64,000 nucleotides of DNA from JAXLYX01 sp046351215 (GTDB taxonomy: Bacteria; Myxococcota_A; Polyangia; Polyangiales; Houyiibacteriaceae). A model generated the notes under the pieces. The model was not told the origin of the DNA. It did no database searches and saw only the letters and a list, made by a program, of their open reading frames with translations. Numbering within the stretch: the stretch's first letter is position 1; each line of letters starts with the position of its first letter. The DNA is taken from assembly GCA_046351215.1 (NCBI GenBank), contig JAXLYX010000007.1, positions 62,001 through 126,000 of the forward strand, written 5' to 3'. Position numbers and translations under genes: made by a program. Shown one piece after another: positions 1-8,091 of this stretch.

Positions 1-326
1 GCCATGCGGACGAGGCGGTCGCGATCCTCGAAGGGCTCGTGGCGGCCGAGGACGCTCCCTCGGCCACGCTCCTCGTCGAGCTCGCCGCGGCCCAGGTGGC
101 GGCCCGTCGTTTCCCGCAGGCGGAAGAGAGCGCGCGTCGGGCCGTCCGCGCCGACGATCGGAGCGCCGTGGCCCACCTGCTCCTCGGACGGCTCCTCGCG
201 GCGCGTCAGGCGAATACGGAGGCCCGTGCCGAGCTGGAGAGGGCCGTGGCCCTCTCGGCCGACGACGCAGGCCTCGCACGCGCCGCCCAGGAAGCTCTCC
301 GGAACCTGCCGCCGGCGGGCCGCTGA
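1..326 (+). CDS. C-terminal part of a TPR-repeat protein (5' truncated by window edge)
   Basis: The reading frame is open from base 3 to the TGA at 324-326, so only the last ~107 residues are visible. They read as two tetratricopeptide-like helical pairs: an alternation of Ala/Leu-rich helices with the typical A-x-L-L-G-R-L pattern and a final repeat ending in a short tail. TPR proteins act as protein-protein scaffolds; the partner cannot be told from this fragment. The gene converges on rlmE, with only 7 bp between the stop codons. The start lies outside the window, so the GTG at 39 should not be taken as the real start. Confidence 0.7.
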   Translation, partial: HADEAVAILEGLVAAEDAPSATLLVELAAAQVAARRFPQAEESARRAVRADDRSAVAHLLLGRLLAARQANTEARAELERAVALSADDAGLARAAQEALRNLPPAGR

Positions 327-333
327 AGGGCTC

Positions 334-957
334 TCAGGGCGTCTCGGCGGCCGGATCGACGGCGGCATCGGCCTTGAGCCGGTGGCCGACGAGGAAGACC
401 TCGTAGCTCACGTCGCGCGTCGCCTCGGGGCGGATGACGCGTGCGGTCTCGAAGGCCTTCTGGACGGCCTTCTGGGCCTCGGGGAAGTCCGTTCCCTGGA
501 AGATCTTGCCCACGAACGAGCCGCCGGGAGAGAGCACGCGCGTCGCGATCGACAGCGCGTGCATGAAGAGCTCGAAGCTGCGGTACTGGTCGAGGGAGCG
601 GTTCCCGGTCGTGTTCGGCGCCATGTCGCTGATCACGAGATCGAACGCGCCGCGCCCGCCGAAGTCGGCGGCGGTCACCGTGAAGACGTCCTTCACGACG
701 ATCTCGGCGTTCGGCGGTAGCGCGCCGACGTGGGGCTTGATGTCGAGCCCGAGGACCTTGCCCTTCGGACCGACGCGCGTCGCCGCGTAGAGCGTCCACG
801 AGCCGGGGCTCGCGCCGAGATCGAGGACGCGCATGCCGGGCTTGATCAAGCCGATGCGGCGGTCGATCTCCTCGAGCTTGTAGACCGAACGAGCAGGAAA
901 GCCGTCGCGCTTCGCACGACGGCCGAAATGATCCTGCGGTCTCTTGTTCTGGCTCAC
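334..957 (-). CDS. rlmE: RlmE (FtsJ/RrmJ) 23S rRNA 2'-O-ribose methyltransferase
   Basis: The 207-residue protein matches the RlmE family in length and layout. Family knowledge: it methylates the 2'-OH of U2552 in the A-loop of 23S rRNA using S-adenosylmethionine, a late step in 50S assembly. Visible features are the SAM-binding loop DLGASPGSW (about 46-54) and a K-D-K-E tetrad at about K27 (SVYKLEE), D111 (ISDMAPN), K151 (VGKIFQG) and E186 (SYEVFLV). The start is a GTG at 957. It lies 35 bp behind rplC on the same strand, so co-expression of two ribosome-biogenesis genes is plausible. No truncation or odd residues were seen. Confidence 0.93.
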   Translation of the reverse strand: MSQNKRPQDHFGRRAKRDGFPARSVYKLEEIDRRIGLIKPGMRVLDLGASPGSWTLYAATRVGPKGKVLGLDIKPHVGALPPNAEIVVKDVFTVTAADFGGRGAFDLVISDMAPNTTGNRSLDQYRSFELFMHALSIATRVLSPGGSFVGKIFQGTDFPEAQKAVQKAFETARVIRPEATRDVSYEVFLVGHRLKADAAVDPAAETP

Positions 958-992
958 GCCGGCTCCCTGGGCGTCCCTCGGGACGCGGAAGC

Positions 993-1658
993 TCAGTTGG
1001 CCTGGCCGCGCTTCTTGACGCTGCCGCGAACGGTCACGGTGCCGTTCTTCGCGCCCGGAACCGCGCCCTCGACGAGGATGATGTTCTCGTCGGCGAGGAT
1101 GCGGACGACGCGGAGCGCCTGCATCGTGCGCTGGTCGTCGCCGTAGTGGCCGGCCATGCGCTGGCCGGGGAGGGTGCGACCGGGCGTCTTGCGCATACCG
1201 ATCGAGCCGCCGTGGCGCTGGTACTCGTGCGCGCCGTGCGTCTGCGACTTCGAGCCCTTGAGGCCGTGGCGCTTGATGACGCCGGCGAAGCCGCGGCCCT
1301 TGGTGGTGCCCGTGACGTCGACGAGCTGACCCTCGGCGAAGAGGTCGGTCGGCCGGATCGAGTCGCCCACGTTGTACTTGGCGACGACGTCGGCCCCGAG
1401 GCGGAACTCCTTCACGATCTTCGTGGGCGCCTGGCCCACCTTCTTGAAGAAGCCGGCCTCGGGCTTGTTCACGAGCTTCTCGCGCTTCGTGCCGAAGCCG
1501 AGCTGGAGGGCGGAGTAGCCGTGCTCTTCCACCGTGCGCTTGCCGAGCACGACGCAGGGTCCCGTGAGGATGGCGGTGACGCGACGAACTTCGCCGTCCG
1601 CGAGGAAGACCTGGGTGTTGCCGAGCTTGGTGCCGATGAGGCCGGGGTTGGTGTTCAC
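993..1658 (-). CDS. rplC: 50S ribosomal protein L3
   Basis: The 221-residue product is a full-length L3, which binds 23S rRNA early in assembly and reaches into the peptidyl-transferase centre. Recognisable segments are the N-terminal GLIGTKLGNTQVF, the central TGTTKGRGFAGVIKRHG signature, the extended-loop region GSIGMRKTPGRTLPGQRMAGHYG and the basic tail SVKKRGQAN. Translation starts at a GTG at 1658. In most bacteria rplC lies in the S10 operon behind rpsJ; here its neighbours are tatD and rlmE and no other ribosomal protein gene is in the window. A promoter-like pair lies directly upstream (1696-1723), so it looks independently transcribed. Confidence 0.95.
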   Translation of the reverse strand: MNTNPGLIGTKLGNTQVFLADGEVRRVTAILTGPCVVLGKRTVEEHGYSALQLGFGTKREKLVNKPEAGFFKKVGQAPTKIVKEFRLGADVVAKYNVGDSIRPTDLFAEGQLVDVTGTTKGRGFAGVIKRHGLKGSKSQTHGAHEYQRHGGSIGMRKTPGRTLPGQRMAGHYGDDQRTMQALRVVRILADENIILVEGAVPGAKNGTVTVRGSVKKRGQAN

Positions 1659-1695
1659 GGGACGCTCCGAATACGGAAACCGAAAAGGGGTGCGA

Positions 1696-1723
1696 AGGAT
1701 ACGTCGGGTGCTCTGCCCGTCAA
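1696..1723 (-). promoter_or_regulatory. Probable sigma-70 promoter of rplC
   Basis: On the minus strand a TTGACG -35 element is followed after 16 bp by TATCCT, about 40 bp upstream of the rplC start codon. The spacing and location between tatD and rplC suit a housekeeping promoter. It is inferred from sequence alone. Confidence 0.5.
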
Positions 1724-1730
1724 GGGAAGA

Positions 1731-2525
1731 TCAAGCGATTTCGAGGGGCAGGCCGAAGACCCGGTGGCTGTTGCGGTAGGTGGCTTCGCAGAATGATTCG
1801 TATGACATTCCGCGGAGTTCGGCGATGAAGCGGGCCGTATGGGACACGAAGGCGGGCTCGTTCCGCTTCCCGCGCAGGGGGAGGGGGGCGAGGTAGGGGG
1901 CGTCGGTCTCGACGAGGATCGCGTCGATCGGCTGGGCCCTCGCGGCCTCCTGGATGGCGGTCGCGGTGCGGAAGGTCGTGATGCCGCTGAACGAGGCGAC
2001 GAAGCCGAGATCGAGGCAGGCGCGCGCGAACGGGGCGTCCTCGCTGAAGCAGTGGAGGATGCCGCCGACGTCCCGGGCGTTCTCCTCCCGGAGGATCCGG
2101 AGCGTCTCCTCCGGCGCCGTGCGCGTGTGCACGACGATGGGCTTCCGGACCTCGCGCGCGAGCGCGATCTGCCGACGGAAGACCTCTTGCTGCGTCTCGC
2201 GCGGCGAGTGGTCGTAGTGGTAGTCGAGGCCCATCTCGCCGACGGCGACCACGCGCGGATCGCGGACCACCTCGGAGAGCGCCCCGAAGAGCGCGTCGTC
2301 GACCGAGGCCGCGTCGTGCGGATGGACGCCGATCGCGCAGACCACGCGATCGGGATGCGCCTCGGCGATGTCGAGCGCGCTCCTCACGTTCTCGAGGCTG
2401 CGGACGCAGCCGATGGTGGCCATCCGCCGCACGCCGTGCTCGGAGGCACGAGCGAGCAGCGCTTCGCGCTCGGGAGCGAGGCGCAGGTCGTCGAGGTGGC
2501 AGTGCGTGTCGAAGAGGGAGATCAC
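1731..2525 (-). CDS. tatD: TatD-family metal-dependent 3'-5' DNase
   Basis: The 264-residue protein is a TIM-barrel amidohydrolase-fold nuclease of the TatD/YcfH family, thought to act in DNA repair and degradation of oxidised or apoptotic DNA. Metal ligands are visible in order: HxH in DTHCHLDD near the N-terminus, the glutamate of VGEMGLDYHYD, histidines in VVHTR and ILHCFS, and the aspartate of VETDAPY. The reading frame stays open far upstream, but the family start is the GTG at 2525. It overlaps the TGA of the upstream HEAT-repeat gene (GTGA), so the two are probably translationally coupled. Confidence 0.9.
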   Translation of the reverse strand: MISLFDTHCHLDDLRLAPEREALLARASEHGVRRMATIGCVRSLENVRSALDIAEAHPDRVVCAIGVHPHDAASVDDALFGALSEVVRDPRVVAVGEMGLDYHYDHSPRETQQEVFRRQIALAREVRKPIVVHTRTAPEETLRILREENARDVGGILHCFSEDAPFARACLDLGFVASFSGITTFRTATAIQEAARAQPIDAILVETDAPYLAPLPLRGKRNEPAFVSHTARFIAELRGMSYESFCEATYRNSHRVFGLPLEIA

Positions 2526-3517
2526 GGTCTCGGAGGGGAGGTGGACGGAGCGTGCCGGGCGAGGCGGCCGCGCGCCTCCCGGAGGACCTCGCCGTCCACC
2601 CCGCGCGGGCGCGCCGCCAGGCGATCGAGGTCGGGCGCGAATCCTACGATGCCGAGCTCTCCGATGCACTCGACCGCCAGTCCTCGCGCCGGGGAGAACC
2701 AACTCCCGAGGATGCGACGAAGGGCTTCTTCGCCTCGTGCGTCGCCGAGGGCGGCGAGGCCCGCGGCCGCGGCGGCCCGGACGTGCGCCGGCGTGAAGAA
2801 GCTCTCGACCACGCGAGCGAGCGCGGGCCCGAGGCTCGGGTCGCGGAGCTTCGCGGCCGAGAGGGCGATCTCGAGGCGTTCCGGTCCACGACGGGCCACG
2901 AGGGCCTTCGCGAGGGTCGGAGCGCCGCGCGCGTCGTCGAGGTCCGCGAGCGCGAGCGCGGCCGCGAGCGCCACGTCGTCCGCGGAGTCCGAGAGCAGGG
3001 GCAGGAGCCTCTCGGCCACCGAGCGCTCGCCGAGGCCGCCGAGCGCGAGCGCGGCCTGGGCCCGCACCGCGGCGTCGGCATCCCCGAGCGCACGGAGGAG
3101 GGACGCGGTCGAGAGGGCGCCGAACGCCGCGAGCGCGCCGACCGCCTGGAATCGGACCTCGGGGGCCTCGTGGCCGAGGAGGAGCTCGATCGCCTGCATC
3201 GCGCCGTCTCCGCCGAGTCGGGCGAGGGCGCGCACGGCCGCCTCCCGGACCCGCTCCGCGGGATCGTCGACCCCGCGTCGGAGCCGCTCGCCGTCCCCGC
3301 CCGTGCCGATCGCCCCGAGGGCCTCGAACGCGGCCGCCCGCACGTCGGCGCGCTCGTCCGCGAGCAGCCGACGGAGGCCGATGCGGGCTTCCTCCTCGAG
3401 CCCCGACGGCGGCGACGCCAAGCGCCGCGCGGCGCTCGCGCGGAAGTCGGCGCCCTTCGCCTCCACGTCCCGGAGAGCGGCTTCGAAGGTGGGCTCGAGG
3501 GGGGGGAGGAAGCTCAC
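2522..3517 (-). CDS. HEAT-repeat scaffold protein
   Basis: The product (~331 residues from the GTG at 3517) is almost entirely tandem two-helix repeats of about 30 residues with the HEAT pattern, for example VRAAAFEALGAIG, VREAAVRALARLG, VRFQAVGALAAFG and VRAQAALALGGLG. At least seven repeats are visible. HEAT solenoids bind other proteins or nucleic acid; there is no catalytic motif and the partner is unknown. In-frame alternatives are ATGs at 3589 and 3661, but those residues look non-repetitive and overlap the upstream divergent gene. The stop overlaps the tatD start (GTGA), suggesting joint expression. Confidence 0.75.
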   Translation of the reverse strand: MSFLPPLEPTFEAALRDVEAKGADFRASAARRLASPPSGLEEEARIGLRRLLADERADVRAAAFEALGAIGTGGDGERLRRGVDDPAERVREAAVRALARLGGDGAMQAIELLLGHEAPEVRFQAVGALAAFGALSTASLLRALGDADAAVRAQAALALGGLGERSVAERLLPLLSDSADDVALAAALALADLDDARGAPTLAKALVARRGPERLEIALSAAKLRDPSLGPALARVVESFFTPAHVRAAAAAGLAALGDARGEEALRRILGSWFSPARGLAVECIGELGIVGFAPDLDRLAARPRGVDGEVLREARGRLARHAPSTSPPRP

Positions 3518-3632
3518 GGCCCAACCGAAGCGCGCACCGGCCGAGCCGTCAAGGCTCGGTCGGGACGGCGCCTGCGGGAAGGCTCGCATGCGCTCTTGTG
3601 GCGGGGCGTCGCTTCGCGCAGGATCGCCCCCG

Positions 3633-4346
3633 ATGCAGCGGATCGCCGACGCCTTGCGCAATCAGGGGGCCTCGCCGACGGAGGTCGCCTACCTCCTCGG
3701 GTACCAGGGGGGCCTCGAGTCCTTCTGGCTGGAGTGCGCCGATCCCACGCTCATGATGCGGATCGCGAGCATCGCCGGGGCCGACCCCAAGACGAGCGTG
3801 AGCATCGCGATCGAGGCCGCGAAGGCCGTGCTCGACTACGTGGGCCCGAAGGAGCCGCGGCCGAAGCGAGCGGTCGACATCGCGGGACTCTTCCTCACCG
3901 GGAAGGCGAAGGCCGATCAGTGCGAGAAGGCCGGTCAGATCGCGGAAGAGGTCGGCAAGGCCTACCGCGACACGAAGACCGGGACGAAGATCGAGCGTCG
4001 CGCGTTCCGCGCGGCCCAGCACGCGTCGCTCGCCGCCGCGAAGGCCGCGTTCGTGGCGCGGGATGCGGCCGTGACGATGGAGCTCGAGTACGACACCACG
4101 TACACGTTCGAGGACGCGTGGAACGGCGCACGCGTCTCGTGCGCGCTCGGCTCGGCGCAGGCCCTGCTCGAGGCGGTCGAGGCGGCCTGCGCCGCCACGT
4201 CCACCTGCGTGACCATCGAGACGGGCTCGGCCGTGGCCGGCGCCGCCGCGGCGGACGAAGCGCGTCCCCTCGCGCTCGGCTGGGCCGCGCGCGTGATCCG
4301 CAAGCACCTCCCCGCGACGACGTTCTCGAAGCTCGAGATCGTCTGA
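3633..4346 (+). CDS. Conserved-looking alpha-helical protein of unknown function
   Basis: The gene encodes 237 residues and I do not recognise the family. The N-terminus (ADALRNQGASPTEVAYLLGY) looks like a short helix-turn-helix-like pair. The rest is predicted mainly helical, Ala/Lys/Glu-rich in the middle, with a C-terminal Thr/Cys/Ala segment (EAACAATSTCVTIETG) and a basic end. There is no signal peptide or membrane segment, so it is probably cytosolic. The ATG at 3633 is the first start not overlapping the divergent HEAT gene by much. It converges with metG, 19 bp apart. Codon usage matches its neighbours, which supports a real gene. Confidence 0.6.
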   Translation: MQRIADALRNQGASPTEVAYLLGYQGGLESFWLECADPTLMMRIASIAGADPKTSVSIAIEAAKAVLDYVGPKEPRPKRAVDIAGLFLTGKAKADQCEKAGQIAEEVGKAYRDTKTGTKIERRAFRAAQHASLAAAKAAFVARDAAVTMELEYDTTYTFEDAWNGARVSCALGSAQALLEAVEAACAATSTCVTIETGSAVAGAAAADEARPLALGWAARVIRKHLPATTFSKLEIV

Positions 4347-4365
4347 GCGCCGCGGGGGGGGGCGA

Positions 4366-6405
4366 TCACTTCACCGGCGAGCCCGGGGCGATGTCCTTCT
4401 CGGGCGAGAGGACCGAGAGGCCGTTCTCGTCGCTCGCGGCGAGCACCATGCCGTGGGACTCGAGGCCCATGAGGCTCCGCGGCTTGAGGTTCGCGACGAC
4501 GACGATGCGCCTGCCGACGAGGGCCTCCGGTGCGTAGTGCTCGGAGATTCCCGCGAGGATCTGGCGCGGAGCGGCCTCGCCGACGTCGACCGAGAGCTTG
4601 AGGAGCTTCTTGCTCTTGGGCACCGGCTCGGCGGAAAGGACGAGGCCCAGCTTGAGCTTCACCTTCGCGAAGTCGTCGAACTCGATCGTCCCGTCGTCGG
4701 TCGTGGCAACGCTGTCCATCGTCGGCTTTTCTTCCTTGGGGAGGGCGGGCTTCGAAGGCTCGGCCTTCGGGGCCTTGGGCTTCGGCGCGGCCTTGGCCGG
4801 CTCGTTCGCGAGGACGCCGAGGCGCTCGAGGATCTCGCGCTCCCGGTCCTTGTCGATGCGCGGGAAGAGGGGCGTTCCCGGCTGGGTCACCGTCCCGGCC
4901 GCGAGCCCGCCCCACACCGAGGGCCAAGCGTCGAGCTGCTCGACGGGAAGGAGCGAGCCGAGCCCGAGCTGGTGCCGGAGGCCGTCGCACTTCCCCGGCA
5001 TGAAGGGCCAGAGCATCGTCGAGAGCCAGCGCAGCGACTCCATCACGGTGTAGGCGACCTGCTCGAGGCGCGGGATGTCGCCGTTCTTCGCGAGCGCCCA
5101 CGGAGCGGTGAGATCGATGTGCTTGTTCGTCGCGGCGACCAGCTCGAAGATCGAGTCGAGCGCCCGATGCGGCTCGATCTGGTCGAGGTGACCGGCGGCT
5201 TCCTTCGCGACGCGCTCGGCGGTGGCGATGACGGCGCGATCCTCGTCGAGGAGATCGGCGGGACGGAGGTGGGGCACCTTTCCGCCGAGGCTCGTCTGCA
5301 CGAGGCTCGAGACCATGCGGTTCAGCAGGTTGCCGAGACCGTTCCCGAGCTCCCCGTTGTACCGGCTCACGAGGTTCGCATGGCTGAAGTCGCCGTCCTG
5401 GCCGAAGCCGATCTCGCGCATCAGGTAGTAGCGGAGGACGTCGGTGCCGAACTCGTCGACGAGGGGCTTCGGCGGGAGGAAGTTGCCGAGGCTCTTCGAC
5501 ATCTTCTCGCCGTTCACCGTGAGCCAGCCGTGGGCCCAGACCTGCGTCGGCGGATGCACGCCGGCCGAGAGCAGGAACGCGGGCCAGAAGATCGCGTGGA
5601 AGCGCAGGATGTCCTTGCCCACGATGTGGATGCGCGTGCCCTCGGACTGCCAGAAGCGGTCGTAGAGCGCGGCCTCGCCGGCGTCCGCGGGACCTCCGAG
5701 CGCGGTCACGTAGTTCGCGAGGGCGTCGAACCAGACGTACATCACGTGCGCCGGATCGTTCGGCACCTCGATGCCCCAGCGGAACGTCGTGCGCGAGACG
5801 GAGAGATCCTTCAGGCCCTCGCGGACGAAGGCCTTCACCTCGTTGAACCGGCCCTCCGGCTGCACGAAGCCGGGATGCGCGTCGTAGAACGCGAGCAGCT
5901 TCTCGGTGTACGCCGAGAGGCGGAAGAAGTAGCTCCGCTCCTTGATGCGCTCGACCGGCTTCTTGTGGTCCGGACAGAGGTTCCCGGGGAGGAGCTCCTT
6001 CTCGGTCTTGAACGACTCGCAGCCGACGCAGTACCAGTCCTCGTAGTCTCCGAGGTAGATGTCGCCCGCGGCCTCCACGCGCTTCCACAGCCTCTGCACG
6101 CGTTCCTTGTGGCGGTGCTCGGTGGTGCGGAGGAAGTCGTCGTGCTGGCAGTCGAGGTCCTTCCAGGCCTGACGGAAGGGCGGCGCCATGCGATCGACGA
6201 AGTCCTGCGGCGGGAGCCCTTCCTCCTGGGCGCGGCGCTCGATCTTGAGACCGTGCTCGTCGAGGCCGGTCAGGAAATACGCCGGACGCCCCCGCAGGCG
6301 CGCGTAGCGCGAGAGCACGTCGGCCGCGATGGTCGAGTAGGCGTGCCCGATGTGGGGGCGGTCGTTGACGTAGTAGATCGGGGTCGTGACGTAGAAAGGC
6401 TTCAT
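4366..6405 (-). CDS. metG: Methionyl-tRNA synthetase with C-terminal tRNA-binding domain
   Basis: The 679-residue enzyme charges tRNA-Met. The class I HIGH motif is at residues 18-21 (PHIGH) and the KMSKS loop appears as GEKMSKSLGNF. The connective-peptide zinc knuckle shows CVGCESFK and a downstream LCPDHKK. After the anticodon-binding helical domain there is a Pro/Lys/Ala linker, then a Trbp111-like OB domain (about 570-679) that increases tRNA affinity, as in the E. coli-type dimeric enzyme. The frame is open another 49 codons upstream, but the family N-terminus MKPFYVTTPIYYVND fixes the ATG at 6405. It lies 64 bp behind holB on the same strand. Confidence 0.95.
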   Translation of the reverse strand: MKPFYVTTPIYYVNDRPHIGHAYSTIAADVLSRYARLRGRPAYFLTGLDEHGLKIERRAQEEGLPPQDFVDRMAPPFRQAWKDLDCQHDDFLRTTEHRHKERVQRLWKRVEAAGDIYLGDYEDWYCVGCESFKTEKELLPGNLCPDHKKPVERIKERSYFFRLSAYTEKLLAFYDAHPGFVQPEGRFNEVKAFVREGLKDLSVSRTTFRWGIEVPNDPAHVMYVWFDALANYVTALGGPADAGEAALYDRFWQSEGTRIHIVGKDILRFHAIFWPAFLLSAGVHPPTQVWAHGWLTVNGEKMSKSLGNFLPPKPLVDEFGTDVLRYYLMREIGFGQDGDFSHANLVSRYNGELGNGLGNLLNRMVSSLVQTSLGGKVPHLRPADLLDEDRAVIATAERVAKEAAGHLDQIEPHRALDSIFELVAATNKHIDLTAPWALAKNGDIPRLEQVAYTVMESLRWLSTMLWPFMPGKCDGLRHQLGLGSLLPVEQLDAWPSVWGGLAAGTVTQPGTPLFPRIDKDREREILERLGVLANEPAKAAPKPKAPKAEPSKPALPKEEKPTMDSVATTDDGTIEFDDFAKVKLKLGLVLSAEPVPKSKKLLKLSVDVGEAAPRQILAGISEHYAPEALVGRRIVVVANLKPRSLMGLESHGMVLAASDENGLSVLSPEKDIAPGSPVK

Positions 6406-6469
6406 CGAGGCCACCTGTGGGGGGAGCGAGTCTAGCAGCACACGCCGGAAGGGCCGCCGTCGGATTCGC

Positions 6470-7459
6470 TCACCGGTGGCGGCGGAGCTCGTGGACCAGG
6501 GCGTCGAAGGTCGTCTGGGGGTTCGCGTTGCGCGCGAGCGCGTCGTCGACACGGCGGACGAGGCGCTCCCGCTCGGCGAGCCCGGCGACCGAGACCGCCA
6601 TGGCGCGGGCGTGCAGCGTCGGCAGACTGCTCTGGTAGTGCAGCGCTTCGTTCGGCAGACCGACGTTCATCGCCGCGAGATCCCGGTACAGGGTCGCGAG
6701 CGCTTCGAGCACCAGGGAGCGCTCGTGATCGTCGAGCTTGGCGAGACGCTCCGCGGCCTCGACGAGGAGCCCCGGGCGCGCGGTCATCGTCGCGTCGTGG
6801 AGGTAGAGCGCCGTCTCGAGCAGCGATTCCGCGCGTCCCTCGGCCGCGAGCTCGAGCGCGCGGTCGGCCCGCCCCTGGGCGAGCGCGATCGCGGGCCCCG
6901 CCGCCTCCTCGGGGATTCCCTCCCGCGCGAGGATCCGCTCGAGCGCAGGGCGACCGAGCGGCGCGAAGCGCAGGCGCTGGCAGCGCGAGCGGATCGTCGT
7001 GAGCAGGCGATCGGGGCGCTCGGCCAGGAGCACGAAGTGCAGACGCGCCTTCGGCTCCTCGAGGGTCTTGAGGAGGGCATTGGCCGCCTCCGGATGGTTC
7101 TCCGGAAAGGAGACGTCGGCCTCGGGGAAGAGGACGAAGGCCGCATCCGACTCGAAGGGAGCGAACTGCGTGAAGGGGATCACCTGCTCGCGGATGAACT
7201 CCACCTGCAGGTTCCGACTCCCCTCTTCGCGCGGGCGGAAGACGCGCACGTCGGGATGCGTGCGCGCGACGATGCGCTCGCGCGCGTGTGCGTCGCCCTT
7301 CGCCACGAGCGCGCTCGCGAGGGCGAGTGCCGTCCGTTCCTTGCCGACGCCGCTCGGACCCTCGAAGAGATAGGCGGACGCGACGCGTCCCTCGGCGATG
7401 GCGCGATCGAGGACGCGGACCGCGACCTCCTGGCCGAGGACGTCGTCGAACGCGCTCAT
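6470..7459 (-). CDS. holB: DNA polymerase III delta-prime subunit
   Basis: The 329-residue protein has the clamp-loader AAA+ fold: MSAFDDVLGQEVAVRVL at the N-terminus, a P-loop GPSGVGKERTALALA (about 34-48), and the sensor/linker core ENHPEAANALLKTLEEPK that is typical of delta-prime and tau. The zinc-binding cysteine cluster of many delta-prime proteins is not obvious. The P-loop Lys is followed by Glu rather than Ser/Thr, in line with delta-prime being a non-hydrolysing stator. The ATG at 7459 overlaps the TGA of the TetR gene (ATGA), so translation is likely coupled. Confidence 0.88.
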   Translation of the reverse strand: MSAFDDVLGQEVAVRVLDRAIAEGRVASAYLFEGPSGVGKERTALALASALVAKGDAHARERIVARTHPDVRVFRPREEGSRNLQVEFIREQVIPFTQFAPFESDAAFVLFPEADVSFPENHPEAANALLKTLEEPKARLHFVLLAERPDRLLTTIRSRCQRLRFAPLGRPALERILAREGIPEEAAGPAIALAQGRADRALELAAEGRAESLLETALYLHDATMTARPGLLVEAAERLAKLDDHERSLVLEALATLYRDLAAMNVGLPNEALHYQSSLPTLHARAMAVSVAGLAERERLVRRVDDALARNANPQTTFDALVHELRRHR

Positions 7460-8064
7460 GCCGACGGAGGCCCGATCTCGATGAGCGAGACCGCGATGGT
7501 CTCGATCGCCTTCACGACGTCCTCCGGCGCGAACACGCCGGGCTCGGCGAACGCCTGCATCACGAGACCGTCGAGGAGGCCGATCACGAGACGCGCCAGC
7601 ATCGGCGCGGGGAGCTTCGAGCGGATGCCGAGCGCGAAGAGGTTGCGCTCGAGGTAGTCGATGATCTGCTGGGCCGCGAGACCGTAGTACTCGGCGAGCT
7701 GCGGACGCAGCTGTTCGTCGTAGAGGCTCTGCGCGAGGAGGTCGGCCACCACGAGCGCCTCGTCCGTGCGCTGCACGCGCGCCTCCCAGAGCGTGTACAG
7801 CGAGGCACGCAGCGACTCGAAGGGATTCTCCGAGGTGGACCACGCCGCGATCGTGCGGTCCTGCACCGCGTTGCACGCCGTCGTGAGGACGACGCGGATC
7901 AGCGATTCCTTCGTCGGGAAGTGGTAGTGCACCGCGCCCTTGCTCATGCCCGCCTCCTTGGCGATGTCCATGAGGCTGGTGCGCGCGTAGCCCTGGCGCG
8001 CGAGGACGCGGATCGCGGCCTGCACGATCTGCTGCGAGCTGACGGCTGACTTCTTGTAGCGCAT
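7456..8064 (-). CDS. TetR/AcrR-family transcriptional regulator
   Basis: About 202 residues. The N-terminal DNA-binding domain is clear: QQIVQAAIRVLARQGYARTSLMDIAKEAGMSKGAVHYHFPTKESLI contains the TetR helix-turn-helix and the YxHF(P/x)TKE signature. The C-terminal ligand domain is helical and unassigned. The ATG at 8064 (MRYKKS) is preferred; an ATG five codons upstream (8079) is possible. The gene is divergent from mazG with only ~27 bp between starts, so it probably controls that intergenic segment and its own unit with holB and metG. The ligand and targets cannot be told. Confidence 0.85.
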   Translation of the reverse strand: MRYKKSAVSSQQIVQAAIRVLARQGYARTSLMDIAKEAGMSKGAVHYHFPTKESLIRVVLTTACNAVQDRTIAAWSTSENPFESLRASLYTLWEARVQRTDEALVVADLLAQSLYDEQLRPQLAEYYGLAAQQIIDYLERNLFALGIRSKLPAPMLARLVIGLLDGLVMQAFAEPGVFAPEDVVKAIETIAVSLIEIGPPSA

Positions 8065-8091
8065 GAGGCAGGGGACCATGGCCCGGTCCCG

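Noticed and set aside
1839..4537. Very long plus-strand open frames opposite tatD and the HEAT gene
   Set aside because: High GC keeps all frames open; products are Arg/Gly/Glu-rich with no motifs and lie over clear minus-strand genes.
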